Source: Paratinospora sagittata (lineage: Eukaryota; Streptophyta; Magnoliopsida; Ranunculales; Menispermaceae). From it: a stretch of DNA of 64,000 bases. Shown here piece by piece: positions 47,249 to 59,200 of this stretch (the first letter of the stretch is position 1; every line of letters starts with the position of its first letter). The notes beneath the pieces are model-generated. The model was not told the DNA's origin. It did not search any database and worked only from the letters and a program-made list of their open reading frames with translations. Where the stretch lies: positions 33,389,562-33,453,561 of the forward strand of contig CM069599.1 in assembly GCA_035771175.1 (NCBI GenBank), written 5' to 3'. A program made the position numbers and the translations under genes.

Positions 47249-49270
47249 GGTTTATATCCTTACCCCCTGGCTTTGGCCAACGAAAAAGTCCTGATCATAG
47301 CCACATAGAAGCAATTAGAATTATTGTGCTAATTCTTAATGTCGTCAGGTTGAACTGTGAGATAACATGAAGCACAGAAAACAGAACGATACACCACAGA
47401 TTTCCTTTTTCTAAAAGAAAGCATCTATGCACTTTTTTGCCTATTTCTTTTTATTTTCCTTTTCTTTTTAGGTACTTGGTAGGCAAACATGACAGGCTTT
47501 TTGTCATGGTGAAATTAAGATACAAATTCCGCAATGATTGGCAATTTGTACACAGTTATAATGGCAGAGAACATGAGAAAGATTGTATATGCACATATAA
47601 CAAGTATGGCAAGTTAAAAAAATAACACACATTTGAACTAAATATTTCTCAGCAAGTAGCAACATAGTACTTCGGTAAATGACAAAGAGAATAGAACCAT
47701 TATAAATATCATTTTTAGGATTGATTAATTCATGTTATCAAAGATGGTTTCCAATTTTAATTGTTTTGCTTATTTAAAGGGATTCTACCTTTAAATTATT
47801 ATTTTTTGGTTAGTTGGCTAAGAGAAAGGATGAGACTCACATGGACTAATGAGAATGAAAATTTTCAATCACCAACCATTCCATGACGTTGATTGTCTGA
47901 CCTTCTAGGGCATGTATTTCCATGCCTTAATGCTTCATCCAATCCTCGAGTCTTAGTGAACTCAAAACTTATCAGAAGCCTATTTGATTAGCATGCACCC
48001 AAATAAATTTATTGAGTTTCTAATGCAACTTAGTAAAAGCAATCCCAAATAAACCAAGAAGTTCAACACTGAAAAGCTATTGAGCCAAGGTTCTATATCT
48101 GTGAAAATTTAACTAGAGTCAGTGACTTAGAGAATTTTTCCCAACACCACCAAAGATCTTTCAAACTAGATCTGATCCTAGACTTCTAAATAATCCAAAA
48201 CCACCTATATGTTAGCAGCTAGAAACAGAAAAATCCTTCAAAGAGTTACAGGATCAGCTCAGATCTCCCAGGAACCAGAGATCTCCATCACATTCTTTAC
48301 TTTTACTCCAATCATGTCCTGTAGCAGTTTGCTACGTAGATATTCTAATCCCTTAATCTCTTGCGGCAAAAGCAATCCTTTCAGTTGCACTATTAAGGAA
48401 CTTCACGTCAATAGGATATGTTTTTTTCAGTAAATTAATAAATAGGACCCAAAGATCAAGCTCTGTACGGAGTACAATAAAACTCAAGCAAACGCTTCTC
48501 ACTCACCACAGAAATGCTCACAAATTTCACATACGATTTGTAAAAATTGACTTTGAAAAAAAAAATGAGGTAAATTCGTTTAGGTTTCTAGAAAAAGACC
48601 TCGAGCTAAATGACGGTAGACGTCAAAATCGTCATTTTCACTAAAATCATCCTCAAAACAAAGCCTAAAGGTCAAGCTCATCAAACAGATAAGCTGTGTA
48701 ATAACCAACAATCGCGAGAAGAATGATCCTCCAAAATTTCAACTTGATATAAAAAAAACATCAGAACTTTAACAAATGCAGACCACAACAGCTCTTCAAT
48801 TTCGACAAATCCAAAGAACAACTCACAATCCACCAAAGAGAGAGAGAGAGAGAAATCAAAACATCAAGAACCAAAACATCTCCATCTAAATCACACAGAA
48901 ATCCTCAAATCATCCAAAACCAAACCAGATCTGCCGAAAACCTACAAGAATTTAAACAAAACAAAACAAAAACCCTAGAAATCAAAGGCAGCACAAGAAC
49001 TCACAGAGATAATCAACAACACGAGGCGATTCAAGACAACAACGAGTCTCGCCCACGCACACACTGCTGTAAAACGAAAGTCGTCTTCTTCTTGTTCTGC
49101 TCCGTTTCTCACGCTTTGACGTATGGAGATCCGAAAACCAACAACCGTTCCAAATTAAATATGAAAACAATCGCAGAGGAAAACGCGTGACACGAGAGTA
49201 GAACGTACTGTGGACCAAATTAATATTGCTTCGTTTAAACAGAATAGCTCGATCTATTCCAATCCTTTCC
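47249..49270 (-). other. Probable leader intron and 5' exon of the 46946 gene
   Basis: No coding frame of its own. Bases 49010-49120 read on the minus strand as a less AT-rich stretch ending ..atctct|gtgagttc, a good splice donor, and gatcag near 47290 could be the acceptor before the start codon. The (ga)n at 48835-48853 and several A-rich tracts are otherwise unremarkable. No direct evidence of splicing is available from sequence alone. Confidence 0.35.
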
Positions 49271-49274
49271 CCGC

Positions 49275-49503
49275 CACGTGTCACGAGAGGGGCCTATCTA
49301 GTGAAACACCTGGGCTCCAGCGTGTGGGGCCATGTGGGGTCTTTTGACGTGGCAATTAAAGAGAGCGGGACGGATTGATGATCTTACGCAACTTGAGATT
49401 CCTTTTGGCTTTTCACGCTGTCTAGGACCCACCAGTAGAGAGGGTGTTTCGACTTTGGTGCACGCCGCTCTTTAGTGGGTGACAACTTGGATGCTGCCAC
49501 GTG
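49275..49503 (-). promoter_or_regulatory. ACGTG-rich probable promoter
   Basis: Two perfect palindromic G-boxes (cacgtg at 49275-49280 and 49498-49503) plus acgtgg near 49348 and several gacgtg/gcgtg cores within 250 bases. The region is far less AT-rich than its neighbours and sits upstream of the presumed leader exon of the 46946 gene. Such clusters bind bZIP and bHLH factors and often mark ABA or light control; that is inference. Confidence 0.5.
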
Positions 49504-49639
49504 GAGAGGATTGTGGTTCCTTTGGTGACGTGTGAAAGAGCGTGGAGCGTGTCAGTGGAACCGTGTCACTGAGCTGTAGAGTGTATATTATTGGGTGTTT
49601 GTGGAGTCCATGTGGACTGCTTTGTACCTAGAAGTCGAG

Positions 49640-50325
49640 ACTAGGTACTCTCTTTTTTTTTTTCAAGATTTTTCCTTTATATTTTGAAAACTTCATTGAA
49701 ATTTCGTTTCATCATATATCCAATATTTTTAGGTTTTTATTCTAATTTTGAATCGTTCAATCAAAATTACTCAGTCCAATGAGAGTGTATTTAATAGCTG
49801 AAAAAATAAATATTTTAAAAATAATAATAATAATTTCCTTAAAAAATCATAAATTAAAATTATTATTAATAATTAATTATATAACTAACTCCGTCTCTAT
49901 ATCATTCTTTTAAAGATGTATCATTCCGATCCATTAATCTTTTTAATTTTTTAAAATAAGACTGAGAGAACTAAATTACACCAATTTCATGTTAACATGA
50001 TGGACTAAATTAATTCACGTAGTCAACCAAAAGTTTCATTGAAAAAATGACCAATATTTCAAAACACCAAATTGATCACGAAACAGTTGATGCGTGCGCA
50101 CACGTGTGTGTATATATATATATATTCCAAGTTCCAACAATTACTGTGTTCTTCTAAGGAAGATCAACTCTAGTAGATGAAGCTATTACATGAAGATAGA
50201 AGAGAGATTTCAGAAACCTTCTATGGTGAAAATCGAGACAAACCAAATAAGTTTTTTTTTTTTTGTAAAGAAAATTACAATGTACAAATACTTTCATCAT
50301 CAAATAAGATTAAAGCCAACAGCCC
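49640..50325. other. Intergenic DNA, no gene seen
   Basis: AT-rich, with a (gt)n(ta)n microsatellite at about 50103-50126. The right end is probably the 3' UTR of the C3H22-like gene. Confidence 0.55.
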
Positions 50326-53300
50326 TCAGAATTTGAGCCATTTCTTCTCCTTCTCCTTGCTAACAACTGCATTGGAAGCAGAGGCATGAGCTGCCATGGC
50401 ATCTGCTAAAGCCTTGCGGGTCTCGTTCAATTTCCTCGAAAAAGCTACGAACACCACCTTGTCCTTCTGATTTCTGCTCACCATTTCTTCTAGCTTCTCA
50501 ACCTGAACTCTTAAATCCTTTACCTCATCATCATAAGCCACCAGAGCCCGCCGGTCTTCCTTCTTTGCTTCCGTAGACCCCTTGCTCTGCCGTTTCCTTG
50601 AGATTTCTCCATTGCGAGCTTTCACTTGCATTGCAAGCTGATTATTGATGAAACTGAAGACATCTGGTGCAGATTTCTCTTCCTCTTTCGCAGCCCGTGA
50701 TGCAGCTGCATACTTCTTATCACGCTTCCTTCTCCCACCTCTACTCCGTTTCTTCTCTTGTTTTTCGCCATTCCATTCGTTCTCGTGGGATTTGAGGGCA
50801 TAGTCAAGGGACTGGTTTGACGGCAGGACTTTTACAGAAATAGGATTGATCATTCCCTGACCTGATGCGCCTAATCCCATTCCTTCTCTATAGCCCATGT
50901 TGACCATCATCTTCGAAGCTATCCCCCGAGTGTGATGCTCCCAGTTTGCAAATACAACGGTATCAGTTTGTATTCCCCTTTGTGAATTTGTAGCTTCTAG
51001 GAAACCTAAGCCTTGAGAAGGTAGTGGTTCTTCATTGTCACTGGAATCATCAGATTGTTCTGAACTAAATTCATCATCTTCTTCTTCTCCTTCTTTGTCT
51101 TCACTTATTTGCGCATATTCAGACAATGAGAGCGCTTCGCTCCCAAGTGTCGTGGAGCTTCCATCATCTCTAAAGACAACCTTAGCCAGACTAAGTGTAT
51201 CATCCCAGGACTCGAGCTCTGCTTCCTTCCATACGCCAGAACTGGAGTCTGGGAGAGCCCAAATATTGGACCCAACCAGTGACTGCTGCCATAAGGTAGG
51301 GATATACTCCTTCAGGGAAGATAATGGAACATCTACTCCTGGAAAAAATAAATCCACATCAAACTCAAATGCTGGATGATCAGTCTGAGCACACTAAAGA
51401 GACCATTTTTTTTTTTATGAAGAATAACAAGACTTTGATTGCAATTTCTAATGACAACAATAGGAACTCATTGCAAGTCAAACCATACACAGCAATCTTG
51501 TGAGCAATCTCAAGTATGTTCCAAAACACAAGTTAGAAGGAAATGTTACGAACGGAACCAAGAGAACTCAACATAAAAGGAGAAGTGGGCAAGTAAGCAA
51601 GCAGAACATAAATTCCAGGGGAGCTCACAGTAGCCACTAGTGGAAACGATCGCAACATACCATGTGACAATCGGCAACTACTACCAAATCGACATCGCAG
51701 CTGTAGAAAGAACTTGCAGATCTGCACTATGGGTTTCATATCAGTAAATAATGAAACCAAAAACAGAAGTTTTATATGTACTTGACCAAAATCAATTCTT
51801 CACCCAAGAAAATGTCAATTTAAACAAATTTCATTGGACCATCCAAGCCATTTTCATCTTTTCAAATATATCTGAAGTGATGGATATCCTCATGCTATGG
51901 GATTTGAAAATGCAATTTTACAAGGTTCAAGGAGGAATGTGGTTGGCCATCAGTTAAAGATCAGCCATAGTTGATCAATGGTTTTAATCACAACCTCAGA
52001 ACCAGAATGTTGTGATCAGATTCTCACATATTCCAACAGAGAGGTATTCAAGAGATACACCTAGCCGCCACTGCTAAATTATGTTGAGAGAGCTTTGCAA
52101 TTTTTTGGCCCATGTACATTGAAACAAAGATAATTCTAAAGCATGCGTAACTATCAGAACATGGACCAGACAAGTAGTCACAACTGAAAACACCTATGCT
52201 GTACAATTTAGTCGCTGCAGTTTTAAAATCTAGATGAGTGTGCATATCAGGATCCAATGAAGCTTATCATCCATTCTATAAATTCCTTATTTAATTTCAC
52301 CTTTATAGGTTTCTTCTTTCAAATGTCTAATTAGAGATTAAGTTGCTAGTTTTAACATGGAAGTGGAGTCAAAACATAAATCCCAGGGTTCCAAATTAGT
52401 TCATTAGACCATTGAAGTGTGATTCTTCAGCAATGGATTAGTGGCCAGGGGCAATATTCATCTGGAGTCCATAATCAATTTTGTGTCTCTACTCTTTTTG
52501 CTAAATCAAATAAATGTCTGCCCTCCTGAGTCTTTTTTCCTTTCCTAGAGAGGCCATTCATGAACCTGCAGCTGAAAGCTACCAAAAACCCTACAAAGCA
52601 TATATCAATTGCAGGTAAGAACAAAGTGACTCCAATCATATTTCTCTTCATCATCTATACCTCAAGAGAGCACAAATCAGATGCAAGGCTCGAGCCTTCA
52701 GGCCATAAAGAAAGAAGTCCTTCGAAGGGAGCAGTAAAAGAGTTGATGCATTTAATTTTTGTCCCTCGCTCATGGAGATGTTATACTAACAGGTTCTCTA
52801 AGACAGCATTGTGCTAGTGACAGAAATACATATAAAAAAGAGAACACCATATGAACAGTTTCTAAGACCACCTACTGATTGCAACAACATATAAAATTCA
52901 AGCAATCCCATTGAGAGGAGATCTTGCAGCAGCAATACAAGAACACCCAAATGAAGAAAAGTAGTTGTTACATAGATTTTGCACTTAATCAAAAGTTTAG
53001 AAAATCTCAGAAAATATATGTCACAGTTAAATAAAACAACAAGACTAATGACTCAAACATTGTACATACCACCATGTTTTCAGATGTGGGTGTAAGAAAA
53101 GAGATCCTTGCGGAACTAGATTCATCTAACCCAACTATGTGACCATTATACCAACGCCCATCAGTGTGGCGGAATCTACATTTTGCTCCAACACAAAACT
53201 TTTTAGCTTCTAGTGGTTCCACTTCAACATCTGTTTGATCAAGAGGCTCCACCTTGACATCATGGCCATTGGATTTAGAACTTTGTGCTAACAAAATTAA

Positions 53301-55110
53301 ATCAGTTTCTTGCAATAATCGAGAGCGTTTTAGGTGAAGAAGCCCTTCTTCTGCATCCCTGATCACCAGAATAAGCTCCTCGTGAACCTTTTAAAGCAAA
53401 ATTGTTATTAACTTAAAAAATTGAAGAATGATGCAGATTGAGGTAAATTGAGAATAGAATCAACGTTCTTCCACGGATTTTGGTATCCATATGCTTCAAT
53501 CATTTGCACATGACAAAAAACAGACGATGGCATGAAGCATCCAACGAAAATGAACAATCAATTTCTTACAAATATAGTCATCAAGTAATATAGTCGATTT
53601 CATGAAGAGGCTGCCAAGTTAAGACTTAAGAGAAGAGCAGTCTTGTAAGAGGTTAACGAGTTATTATTTGTAATAAAGAATCAATTAAGTTCAACCCCCA
53701 TCAAATACAATGCCTTGTGCACTGATTATGCCCTTTTTTTAAGACTACGACTTTTTTCCCATTGATCAATAAGAACCTTATCACTTAAATCACAACTACA
53801 AAGGTTCAAGTCATGTTATGGTCACTATTTAACACACTGCATCTCAAAGAATGGTGTTCCCTAGAGAGATGAAAATCGGTAAGAATGGTTATGGAGAATA
53901 GTTCATAAAATATGTAAGATAAAAGGGTCTTTCTTTTGAGTTTCCATAGGGTTATTATAGACTCTTGGTTTTCAGGAAAAATGCAATATCATTAACAAAG
54001 TTCAAGTCGGCAAAACTAATTACAAAATTTCTATACAAGCGGCCAACATTTAATCTTTAAAGCTAGTGATCCTTCCCATTTGAAATCTCAAAAGGGTCAA
54101 TAAAAATGTTAAAATTGAAAACCAATTAGGCACATGGATATACATTCCAAATCAAGATTAATGTGAAGCCATTAATGACAATAAAAGAGGGAAACAAGAA
54201 CAAAAGAGCATAATGTTAATGACAGTTTGATATACATTGTTGGGCCTCCACGTACTAACTATAGATTTTAGGTAAAGTAGTTCCTACCATAGTATCAGAC
54301 AGTTGGTTTTGTAAGAAGTCTTGGGTTCAAGTCTTCTCGTTAGCATGTGCATGTTCCCCCATTTGCATGATTAATATTTTAACTCTTCTTCTATCTCCCT
54401 TCTGTATCTCAATGTGTAGGATGAGGTTGTTCGTGAGTGTGTATTAATGATAGCTTAATATACATTATTGGATGTAAGTGCAAGTGTTAGTTAATGATAG
54501 CTTGATATATATTGTTGAATTTCACCTACGACCTGTAGCTTTTAGGTAAAGCGGTTCCTATCACACAGAAAAATCAAACATTTGGTACCCAAACTCTCCT
54601 TTCTGTTGCCTTCCCCTTCAAAAAATCAAACCCTTTCAAAGTTTTATCAAATTTTCCAACCACAAGCATATATAAAAATAAATAATCATAAAAATAAATG
54701 AGATAAATGATGTTAACACTCCAATTGATTTGAAATAAAATAATAAAAAAATTAAAAATTAAAAAAAAAATTGAGACTTGTTACAGGGAACTAGAAAATT
54801 AATTAATCAGCTGAAGCCCATATTCAGTAAGCTTTGGCTTTGGATAATTTAGACTCAAAAACATCCCTACATTCATTTTTAAAGCAGATTCAAGTCGTAT
54901 TAGCAAGCATTCCAACAGTGCTATCTATTTGTTAGTACGAACAGTTCAGTAACCTAAACGGAGAGAAGATTGAAGGAGACATACCGTAAGAAGCTCTGAA
55001 TTGGTGGGATCTAAAGCTAGGGCTTCATTGAGAACCGTCAATGACTCTCTCTGTTCTTCTAATTGAAGCTCTAGCTGTTCCTCAAGCGCTCTTTCTTCAC
55101 CATCCGCCAT
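50326..55110 (-). CDS. C3H22: CCCH zinc-finger, G-patch protein (C3H22 / ZGPAT type)
   Basis: Four exons on the minus strand, 54985-55110, 53070-53387, 51661-51721 and 50326-51338, encode 505 aa. Order: an N-terminal Glu/Gln coiled coil (1-30); a Tudor-like segment, [19 protein letters not shown], at about 98-148; one zinc finger, [19 protein letters not shown] (C-x7-C-x5-C-x3-H), at about 150-168; an acidic Ser/Asp/Glu tract; a G-patch, [19 protein letters not shown], at about 305-350; then a Lys/Arg-rich stretch and a C-terminal coiled coil. This is the architecture of human ZGPAT, a nuclear RNA- or DNA-binding repressor with a helicase-activating G-patch. The exon 3/4 join gives SHGVDVPL, as in homologues. 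An in-frame ATG at 55134 is an alternative start. Intron 1 hosts a TRIM-like repeat. Confidence 0.9.
54214..54565 (+). mobile_element. TRIM-like miniature LTR element in intron 1 of C3H22
   Basis: Two direct repeats of about 76-80 bp, 54214-54289 and 54485-54565, share 'taatga(c/t)ag(t/c)ttgatata(c/t)attgttg' and 'ttttaggtaaag(t/c)(a/g)gttccta'. The first is followed by tagtatcagac, a decayed version of the tggtatcagagc tRNA-Met primer site. No coding frame lies between. A third partial copy of the repeat start occurs at about 54446. The short LTR-like repeats, primer site and lack of genes fit a terminal-repeat retrotransposon in miniature, but the ends are not certain and no target duplication is visible. 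Confidence 0.5.
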
Positions 55111-55715
55111 CACAGAAAAATTATCAAGCTTCACACCAAACCAAAGAATTTTGCCTGACTGCCCTAGAAAGTTTTTCTACCTGCGCGAACAGATGTACGC
55201 GTGAGGAGCACCATACGTGTGGCACGCGAGACACTAACAGACTTAAAACTGTACCGAATGGTAGGCTTTGTTTGATAATTTATATATATTACATATATTA
55301 AAAAAATATCCACCGAACCTTTTTTTAAAACAAAAAATAAAAAAATAATGTAAAAATAAAAGATTTTCTTAGTTTTAAATCGTGTAAAAAGATTTTCACC
55401 CGAACCTTAAAGGGAAAACAAAATAATCCTTAATATTTTTTTCTATGTTATATTACGTAACAGTGTGTCATGTAACCACCTCTCACCATTTTAAAAAAAA
55501 TTTGTCCCGAAATTTATCTAAGTATACGCCACATTAGCATAAGTTAAGAAGGGAGGGGGGACAAAACTCTTTCTTGGGATAAGCTTTCGTCTTCGTTGGA
55601 TGGGTGGGGTGGCATGACCTTCGCTTAGGATAAAGCAACCCTTTTGCCCTGTCCATATGCGGGGATGCTTACATGTTGTTACATGTCGTCTTATTGATGT
55701 TCATTCTAAGTGAAT

Positions 55716-55759
<44 letters not shown>

Positions 55760-56290
55760 TTCTTGAATCCATAGTTTATTCTTTTACCGATTCTTACTGC
55801 ATTTCGTAAAATGAGGATGAGATCAAGAAGAAAATTTCATTATAAAATGTACTCCGAAGGAATTTAGTTTATAAAAGACTATACAATTTTAATTAATCTA
55901 TTGCCACTGATAATTACCAAAGAAAGGATTATTCAGAACTTGAATGGTGCAGTTGAGTTCAGTATTCATGATCTGAGAGAGGATGTAAGATGTAACAGTA
56001 ACAATGAATTGAAGTTTTGATTGATATAGGTGATTCTTGCAGAGAAGGCACAGGGCCTTAAGCTGACCCCTCACTCATAATGACAAAACATATTTCTTTA
56101 CACAAATTTCAGTAAATTTTCAAGAGTGTTGTACAATTTCCTTTATTTGGTTTTTCAGCAAAAAAATCATCAGCGAAGACGGGGATGTATAGCATGAATC
56201 TCTGCAGTAACATAGCATGGCCCAATCGAGGTCGGTCTCCAGCAAATAATTGATGAAGTCAATTTTGTATGGTTTTGGAGCAAGCCTTTC
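55111..56290. other. Intergenic DNA with a (ta)n microsatellite
   Basis: C3H22 promoter at the left, ASHR3 3' end at the right. A pure (ta)n run occupies 55719-55755. No gene or transposon seen. Confidence 0.6.
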
Positions 56291-59200
56291 TTATGATCTT
56301 CGTTGTTTCGAATTCCATGAGAAGTTCAGTACATGTTTCGCTTTCCTTTTAGCTCCTAGGTATCCTCGACAGTTAGGAGCACCACAATGGCACTTCACCT
56401 GTGGCCCATAGAGCTCAAACCTGGGTACACACATACAATCACTTAACACTATGACCCTGTAATAGATATCCTTGGAATAAATGCATTGAGCAAACACAAA
56501 CATTAGATAAGAAGTGTTTAATACATAAAACCTGTAAGGATGAAATAGGAACTTAAACATAACCAGTAGAGTAACTAGGATTTTCTAGCAGATAATTTCT
56601 TCAGTGAAGTCAAATAGGAAAGAATTCACAATCCTTCATGTCATGTTATACATACCAATTATAGAAGATGAGTGCAATGTGGTATTCTCCTATATAACAT
56701 GGTTGAAAACCTAGAGCTCTACTAGTTTTCTTTTTCTTCAGTTTTTTTTTTTTTTTTTGGTGTTTCTAAACCATAGATTGAAATCAGGAACTAAAATGTG
56801 TAAAGTCTTCTTTTTGTTAAAATATATAACCTGCAAAGTAGCAAAATATTATATTGACCAATAAGAATTACATAATGCAAAAAATTACCTATAATCATAT
56901 GTCAACTCTCTTCCAGCTTCAATAGTCTGCGTAGCGAAGATACCAGCACGTGTTTCTCCATTGAAACTCCTATACATGGCAGATAGCAGTTTCATTGTGT
57001 TGCAAAAAGAGACACAAAGGCATCTTTGTAAGACGCATATAAAAGGTCAGTGAATCTTAATCTCAAAACGTGTTACTTGGGCCAAACATGGAACCTTAAG
57101 CTGTGACTTGCTAATATTAAAAAACTTGGTTGGGCAGCAAGCTGATTATTTCATATTTTAGGAAACAAGACATGTTGGTTGGTTTGAGCTCTTGGATTAG
57201 CCACAACTAGTAATCAAAAGAGGTTGAAATCCAGGTTTAGTTTTTCAGAAATCTCAAATTGGATATGGTAGTAGCAAATGTAACAACTCACAATTCATGG
57301 AGTGTCGCAAATAAGATCCATTTAGCTCCTAGAGAGAGAGAGAGATACATGGAGAGGAGCAAGGCGAGTAAAAATAACACATACTAACCACTTTTCCATT
57401 TCACAGTTAGGATTACAGCTGTGGTTCATGAAACGAGCAGTATTTCCCTTGAACGTTGAATCAATAGTGAAGTTCTTTGCAATTGTACACATATAAAAAT
57501 TCTTGTCTCCCCTATGTTTCATGTCCCAAAGCCTTTCCACACAAAGGTCATCATCAATAACTGGATCACAAAACAAGCAAACAAGCATAAGCAATTCATA
57601 GCACAACTAAAGGAAGCACATTCTTATTAAAAGCAAAGAAGTAGAGAATTAAAAAAAAAAATTAGAATGGGAGAAAGATATACTTCAGGTGAAAACTCCA
57701 AAAATACTCGAGCATCTAAAATTAAGGTTTTAAAGAAGAGAGCTTATGGGAAACAGTTGGAAAGTTAAATTATGTTAAAAACAAATAGAAACAGGACTTG
57801 GAACACTAAGTAATTATAAGCTGAGGAAAAGAATCTGTAGCTACCTTCACCAATATATTCAACCACAAACTCCCCTTTCTCAATGAGTTCAGCAGCCTCT
57901 AATCCCCATCCACAAGATTGAGTCTGGATGGAAAAGAAGGTTTTCACTCATGACAAATTAATAAAAAACAATAGAGTTATGTGCTTTAATCACAATAGCC
58001 AGTTGAGGAAAGAAAATAGTTCCTTTCTGCCTTCTCCCTGAGAAATACATATCAAAGAAAAAAAAAAAAGAAATTGGTTTCAAAAGACTAGCATGTTACC
58101 TTGACAACTTTAACCTTTTTCCCTTGAGCAAATTGTCTATTTGTGCACGTCTTCGAGTCATGACAAGCCTTTGAGCAGCTGATGAATTGAACCCTATCGC
58201 ATCAGACATCCAAGTCATGACCTTCACACATTCTAATAAACAAAACTTCAATTACTCTACACTTGAATTAGAAATAACAAAGAGCTAAAGTCATACAGCC
58301 GTTTCTGTCATAATTACAAAAAAAGATGAATATACCTAAATTGTAAACCATATGTTTTCTTTCTTCTAGCTCCTGATTTCAAAGAAATTCCATATTCCTA
58401 ATTGCATTGTTCTTGTAAGTTAATTTGTAACATGGTGAAGAGAATTCCACATCTTTCACCAGCTATTTGCATTCTCAAATACTTCTTGACCTTTCCGTTT
58501 GCGCTTGTTCTATATACTTTCACCTTCATTGGATTCCTGTCTCTCATAGAATCAAGTCTTGGTAGCGTACCAGTGGAAAACTACCTTCTAAGTGAGGTTA
58601 TCAAATATGAAGATTGGGATTCAATCCCTCAAATTGTAATTTGATTGCCTTGGTCCCCTTTTGATCGAGTTCACTAGAGCCAACCCATCAAATTAGTTTT
58701 CATGTCTCAAAAACCAATACTTTCAAATTAAACAACTGAGTTGGAGTTTAGTGATTTTTGAAATCCAATTGTTGTTCTTATAAATCAACACTAGTCAACT
58801 CAGTCAAGGAGGGATTGAGACCATCAATTTACAATTGGGGTGACCAAGTTCTAATTTTTCATATTTGATAAGGATTAACAAGAAAAATACCCATAACTCT
58901 ACAGCTAAAGAAAAAGCAACCAAGTTTGAGTCCTTCAATCTAAAAGCTGGCATTTTTTTTTAACACTTAGGCCAGATGCACCCAGGCACCTGTCTGGGTA
59001 ACCCTACTATAGGAACAAAATAGCTCTCAAGACTTTTGAGACAATCGGAAATTCAATACCTGCAAACACAATTGTTAGAGCACAAAGTAGAAAAGCAACT
59101 ACTGCATTCAAGACCAGCATCAACACAATCTCGCATCTTCTTGGTTAGGTAGATATCTTGTTTGGGTTAAGAATAATTCTGTATCTGACAGACCAGGTTA

